64,000 bases of DNA. It comes from Bradyrhizobium lablabi (GTDB taxonomy: Bacteria; Pseudomonadota; Alphaproteobacteria; Rhizobiales; Xanthobacteraceae). A model generated the notes under the pieces. That model did not search any database and was not told the DNA's origin. It saw only the letters and a list, made by a program, of their open reading frames with translations. Both the position numbers and the translations under genes were made by a program. Of this stretch, positions 61,126 to 64,000 are shown piece after piece; position 1 is the stretch's first letter; every line of letters starts with the position of its first letter. The stretch is from contig NZ_JAFCJK010000007.1 in NCBI RefSeq assembly GCF_018131005.1, positions 124,001-188,000 on the forward strand, read 5' to 3'.

Positions 61126-62436
61126 TCAGCGCGCCTCGAGTGCGACGAAATGCGACTTGGTGTTGGCGCCCTTGGCCGGCGCGACCGGCGCCGACAGATA
61201 GGGCTGACCGCCGATCCGGAAGATCCAGCGGAAGGCCGCGAGGTTGTAGTCAAAGAACAGATGGATCGACGCCGCGAAATCGATGCCGCCGCCGGCCTTG
61301 GTCGCGAGCGCATAGCCGGTGAGATCGACCGCGACCAGGTCGCCGGGATCGCCGAGCGTGGCGCTGTGCTCGTTGAAGATCAGCGGCCGGCCGAGGAACA
61401 CGCCACCATCCGGCGTGCCGAGGAGCGGCTGATTCAGCGGCAGCCAGGCCGGCACGTTGCCGATCGTCAGCTGGCCGAGCTGCGGCAGCGTGTCGGAGTT
61501 GGCAAGCCACATCGGCCGGCCGCCCATGCGCAACAGGCGCGAGTACATTTTCAGGACGTTGGCGACGGTGATCGTGTCGGCCGCCTGCCCGTTTTCCTTG
61601 CCGACCGTCACCAGCGACGGAGCATTCATGAAACCGAGCGGCTTGCCCTTGCCGTCGCCGGTCATGACCGCTTCAAACGCTTTCCAGCGGATCGCGTTCG
61701 CCGCCTGGTTAAAGATGCGGTTCTGCAGCCGCGGCGCATCGTCGAGCACCTCCTGCGACGCCAGCACGAACGCATAGAGCTCATGCAGCTGGATGATCTC
61801 GCCGGTCGCCGCCGCCTTGCTGGCGATCAGCTGGGTGCCCTCGGCGCGCCAGGCCGCCTGGACGCCGGACGCGCCCCAAGGCGTCGTTTCGTCCTTGGCG
61901 ATCGCGATCGTATTGCCCTGCGTCGGCTCCGGGTTGCAGAAGCCGAGCAGGTTCTGGTCGTCGAACACCAGCGCCCAGATCTGTTCGCGATACTCGGTCG
62001 GCACCAGGAAGCCCTCGCCGGCGCCACCCTGGTTCTGCTGGAAACTGGTCGGCGCCGCACCGAGCCGCGGATCGAGGCCGCCGCCCATCGAGGCGTTGCG
62101 GACCGCAACCGCAAATTCCGCGACGCTGCGGAAACCGGCGGTCCGCTCCGGATTGACATCGTTGACGACGGTCGCAAGCGCCGGACCGCCGAGCGAGGCC
62201 GCACCGAACAACGCGGCGCGGCGGATCTTCTTTTCCTCAGCCGCGACCTGCTGGTCGAGCTCGGCGACCTCTTTCTCGAGACCGTCGACCTTGGCCTCGA
62301 GCTGCGCGAGCTGGGTCGACTCGGCCTCGGTCAAGCCGTCTTTGCCGAGCAGCGCGTTCAGCTGCTCGAGCGCGGTTTTGCCGTCCTTTGCCTTGTCGGC
62401 GCGGGCCTGGCGCAGCTTCTTGATGTCCACTCGCAT
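61126..62436 (-). CDS. Phage major capsid protein, HK97 fold
   Basis: A 436-aa protein with an N-terminal coiled-coil delta domain (KVDGLEKEVAELDQQVAAEE) that would be cleaved in prohead maturation, and a body with GEGFLVPTEYREQIWALVFD and GRPLIFNEHSATLGDPGDLV, a typical HK97 capsid pattern. The protease that should cleave it is not seen. It starts the visible late operon. Confidence 0.92.
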   Translation of the reverse strand: MRVDIKKLRQARADKAKDGKTALEQLNALLGKDGLTEAESTQLAQLEAKVDGLEKEVAELDQQVAAEEKKIRRAALFGAASLGGPALATVVNDVNPERTAGFRSVAEFAVAVRNASMGGGLDPRLGAAPTSFQQNQGGAGEGFLVPTEYREQIWALVFDDQNLLGFCNPEPTQGNTIAIAKDETTPWGASGVQAAWRAEGTQLIASKAAATGEIIQLHELYAFVLASQEVLDDAPRLQNRIFNQAANAIRWKAFEAVMTGDGKGKPLGFMNAPSLVTVGKENGQAADTITVANVLKMYSRLLRMGGRPMWLANSDTLPQLGQLTIGNVPAWLPLNQPLLGTPDGGVFLGRPLIFNEHSATLGDPGDLVAVDLTGYALATKAGGGIDFAASIHLFFDYNLAAFRWIFRIGGQPYLSAPVAPAKGANTKSHFVALEAR

Positions 62437-62843
62437 GGATCAAAAACTCCTGGTTGGTTGGTGGGATTTTGCCTGGACGGAGAAAGAGCCCGCGTTCCCG
62501 CTGTCCAGGCGACGGCGCGGGTCGAGCAACTCAAAAACTGGAACGGGAACGGCTTTCGGCCGAACGCGCCCTACTCGCGATCAACCGCCAGAAATTCGGT
62601 TCGACTGTGATGTCCGCCTTCGGGGGTTAATGCGGAAGCGGCCACGATGCTGGCTGATGCCGCCTTTTGACCCAAACCGGTCATCGCGGCCGGTGGCCTG
62701 GTTTGATTTTAGCCCTTCAACTTTTGTGCTGGCGCCGCCCTGCTTCCTGATGCACACTGAACCCGTCACCGCCCAGCCCATGGCATCTATCGGTGATGAG
62801 ACCGCCGGTCGCGCTCCCGCCCCCTTGAACGTGGAGCAGCCCC
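62437..62843. other. Non-coding stretch upstream of the capsid gene
   Basis: About 400 bp with no convincing gene, where portal and protease genes would be expected nearby. It holds a short minus-strand reading end (SRTEFLAVDRE, stop near 62569-62577) that could be a remnant of an upstream phage gene, then junction motif copies from 62610. Confidence 0.5.
62610..62690. repeat. Junction motif copies to the right of the capsid gene
   Basis: ATGTCCGCCTTCGGGGGTTA ATGCGGAAGCGG (62610-62641), then GATGCCGCCTTTTGACCCAA ACCGG. Related to the copies at inserts 1 and 2, at the point where phage-like sequence ends. Confidence 0.5.
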
Positions 62844-63041
62844 ATGCAACGGCACAGTTCCCAGCAAACCGCCCCCGAAAGAAAGCATCCTGGCGATGAA
62901 GCGAAGCGCTTGCGCAAGGAAGCCCGAGGCACCCCGCCTGGCGTTGAGCGGGAACGACTGCTCCGCAGAGCCAGCCAAGCCGAGACGGCTGCTCACATCA
63001 CTGAGTGGCTATCGTCACGGGGATTGAAGCCGCCGAGGTAA
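62844..63041 (+). CDS. Small hypothetical protein
   Basis: A 65-aa basic, helical protein (MQRHSSQQTAPERKHPGDEA...) ending AETAAHITEWLSSRGLKPPR. I recall such proteins as widespread in Bradyrhizobium. GGAG lies 8 nt before the ATG. Function unknown. Confidence 0.62.
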   Translation: MQRHSSQQTAPERKHPGDEAKRLRKEARGTPPGVERERLLRRASQAETAAHITEWLSSRGLKPPR

Positions 63042-63088
63042 AGCCGCCTCAGTTGGAGGCTGGCGCCCGCACAGCAAGGGATCTCCCA

Positions 63089-63367
63089 ATGAACTATCGC
63101 GGCATAGATTTTATGGTGGTCCAGTCGCTCTCACCCAGGGGTTGGAGGTGGTCTGTCAACCTAGGTCACAAGGAGGCAAGCGGCACCCAGCCTGATCGGG
63201 AGGGCGCGCTCAGCAAGGCAAAAAGAAGCATCGACGATTTGATCAGGAAGCGAAAGCGCGCCGAAGAACAAGCCTGCGTGCGGCCGTCACCAGACGATTT
63301 GACTCGTAGTGTCGGGATGATTCCAAAGCAGCCAAAGCACGATGGCAAAAGTGAATGCCCAAACTAA
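63089..63367 (+). CDS. Small hypothetical protein
   Basis: A 92-aa protein starting MNYRGIDFMVVQSLSPRGWR with AAGGGA upstream, containing W-x-W-x-V and a basic helix (AKRSIDDLIRKRKRAEEQAC). It follows the previous small gene by about 50 bp. Resembles conserved Bradyrhizobium hypothetical proteins; function unknown. Confidence 0.6.
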   Translation: MNYRGIDFMVVQSLSPRGWRWSVNLGHKEASGTQPDREGALSKAKRSIDDLIRKRKRAEEQACVRPSPDDLTRSVGMIPKQPKHDGKSECPN

Positions 63368-63373
63368 ACCCAT
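63287..63373 (-). CDS. 28-aa membrane microprotein
   Basis: MGLVWAFTFAIVLWLLWNHP then DTTSQIVW: one tryptophan-rich membrane helix. A GGGA site precedes the ATG. It overlaps the end of the plus-strand 92-aa gene, and a longer frame in the same phase is probably a shadow of the next gene. Confidence 0.33.
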   Translation of the reverse strand: MGLVWAFTFAIVLWLLWNHPDTTSQIVW

Positions 63374-63416
63374 CTGAAGATCCCGTCTCAAAGTTTGTGC
63401 CCACGACTCTCGTGCT

Positions 63417-63629
63417 TCAGATCGGGCCAGAGACTTGTTCCGTTGGAGTTGCTCGTGAAGTGTGCTGATCTCTTTGAAGCGCGGCAAAGCGATCAAGCTG
63501 GCCCGCCAGGCCTCGAAAGGTTCTCGCGATATTCTTGAGGACAGAAGCGCACTCATTCGAAACGCCGGGCTGAGCAGCGCGACGAAGGTACTCAGTCGCA
63601 TACTCTTCGCATTTTGCTGCACTCAACAT
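63417..63629 (-). CDS. Small hypothetical protein
   Basis: A 70-aa helical protein (MLSAAKCEEYATEYLRRAAQ...) with the pattern A-x-x-Y-x-x-x-A...FRGLAGQLDRF, similar to the 63-aa protein at 40884. GGAGA is 8 nt before the ATG. Confidence 0.55.
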   Translation of the reverse strand: MLSAAKCEEYATEYLRRAAQPGVSNECASVLKNIARTFRGLAGQLDRFAALQRDQHTSRATPTEQVSGPI

Positions 63630-63759
63630 GAACCATCTCCGAAATTGCCATCTTGGTACTATTCGTTGCGGCCGAGGTCGGCGCGCCGCGCTTCGGGAGA
63701 TGATGGATGAAGAACAGACTGCCGATCAGCATGACGGCAGCCAGGACAACTGCCAGCAT
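63592..63759 (-). CDS. Small membrane protein, tentative
   Basis: A 55-aa frame (MLAVVLAAVMLIGSLFFIHH...) with one N-terminal helix. It overlaps the start of the 70-aa gene by 38 bp in another frame and lacks a strong ribosome site. Confidence 0.28.
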   Translation of the reverse strand: MLAVVLAAVMLIGSLFFIHHLPKRGAPTSAATNSTKMAISEMVHVECSKMRRVCD

Positions 63760-63882
63760 ACGCTGACCAGCGATGGTTCTTCCATTGCAGCCCCCGTAGC
63801 CGCGAGACAGCAACCATCAAACTCCGTTGGTCGATTTGCGTTCCTACCTCGGAAAAAATAGGCAGGCTCGATGCAGCAAAGG

Positions 63883-63907
63883 AAAAACCCGGTCCAACAG
63901 GACCGGG
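63883..63907 (-). terminator. Rho-independent terminator
   Basis: On the minus strand CCCGGTCC and GGACCGGG form a perfect 8-bp stem with loop TGTT, followed by five T. It ends a transcript coming from the right edge. Confidence 0.8.
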
Positions 63908-63918
63908 CCCTTCAGGAT

Positions 63919-64000
63919 TCAGTGCCTATGGATGATCAAGCTGTCGTGGCTACTTAGCATCGCCGAATGCCGCAAATGTTCGCTATGGAACTGAATCCCG
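63919..64000 (-). CDS. C-terminal end of a gene running off the right edge, tentative
   Basis: On the minus strand a frame open to the window edge reads GIQFHSEHLRHSAMLSSHDS then LIIHRH and TGA, 12 bp before a perfect terminator. The terminator argues that a gene ends here; the protein family cannot be told from 26 residues. Confidence 0.38.
   Translation of the reverse strand, partial: GIQFHSEHLRHSAMLSSHDSLIIHRH

Noticed and set aside
42784..62436. Possibility that the cluster is an RcGTA-type gene transfer agent
   Set aside because: The chaperone is GTA-like, but the presence of endolysin, spanins, SGNH fibre and cargo, and the absence of the GTA gene order, fit a prophage better.
61150..62610. 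486-aa plus-strand open frame
   Set aside because: Antisense to the HK97 capsid gene; composition typical of a shadow.
63287..63622. 111-aa minus-strand frame as one gene
   Set aside because: Its first two thirds overlap the better-supported 70-aa gene; only the C-terminal 28-aa part looks potentially translated.
38482..64000. Second copy of the tRNA-Ser 3' end as an attachment site
   Set aside because: I looked for GGTTCGAATCCCTCCGTCTC and parts of it in the accessory region and found no convincing copy; CCCTCCGTATCTCCG near 41943 is too weak.
1..64000. CRISPR arrays, rRNA genes and insertion sequences
   Set aside because: No regularly spaced repeats, no rRNA-like stretch and no transposase frame were seen.

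Overview
The window reads as a chromosomal segment of a GC-rich alphaproteobacterium, most likely Bradyrhizobium or a close relative. This rests on recognised proteins and gene neighbourhoods: nrdR-ribD-ribE, a DUF6163 gene beside hemB, recO-era-rnc-lepB, acpS-pdxJ-rsh-rpoZ and dapA. It also rests on an Mg-type HemB and an LdtR-like MarR regulator. No 16S gene or database search was available, so the genus is an inference.

Positions 1-38.5 kb are ordinary core genome, mostly on the minus strand. In order they hold riboflavin synthesis (ribE partial, ribD) with nrdR and glyA; small hypothetical genes; ldtR; a DUF6163 membrane protein; hemB; an RDD protein; arginyltransferase-like bpt; mntH with a candidate Mur operator; an MFS exporter; a class III nucleotide cyclase; a second MFS protein; and a DMT transporter divergent from an XRE regulator across a perfect palindrome. 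These are followed by a secreted metallo-beta-lactamase-fold lactonase, two successive cation diffusion facilitators, parC, a methyltransferase, the recO/era/rnc/lepB cluster, acpS/pdxJ, the (p)ppGpp synthetase/hydrolase, rpoZ, an NYN-domain protein, a family 5 uracil-DNA glycosylase, a PrxQ-type peroxiredoxin, smpB, mscL, dapA and a soluble lytic transglycosylase. Many neighbours overlap by 4-8 bp, which indicates translational coupling.

The tRNA-Ser(GCU) gene at 38.4 kb closes the core. A patch of accessory genes follows (38.7-42.7 kb): a DUF2235 lipase-like membrane protein and several very small proteins, some with one membrane helix.

From 42.8 to 62.4 kb lies a siphovirus-type prophage whose late genes run right to left on the minus strand: major capsid, putative decoration protein, head-tail connector, head closure, tail terminator, tail tube, HK97-gp10-like protein, tail assembly chaperone with a likely -1 frameshift, tape measure, distal tail proteins, central tail protein, tail fibre with an SGNH hydrolase domain, ParA-like ATPase, endolysin, overlapping Rz/Rz1 spanins and a coiled-coil membrane protein. 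The structural operon is interrupted at gene junctions by blocks that do not look like phage: a 409-aa orphan on the opposite strand, and an ABC substrate-binding protein gene. DNA to the right of the capsid gene is also non-phage. Most of these junctions carry copies of a short degenerate motif of the form ATGTCCGCTT...AAGCGG. A methyltransferase gene in the phage cargo is broken by one extra base. Portal, terminase, prohead protease and integrase are not in the window; they are lost or lie to the right.

The most interesting items are the slippery heptamer in the tail chaperone, the motif-flanked inserts in the late operon, the SGNH tail fibre, and the orphan moron at 52.3-53.5 kb.
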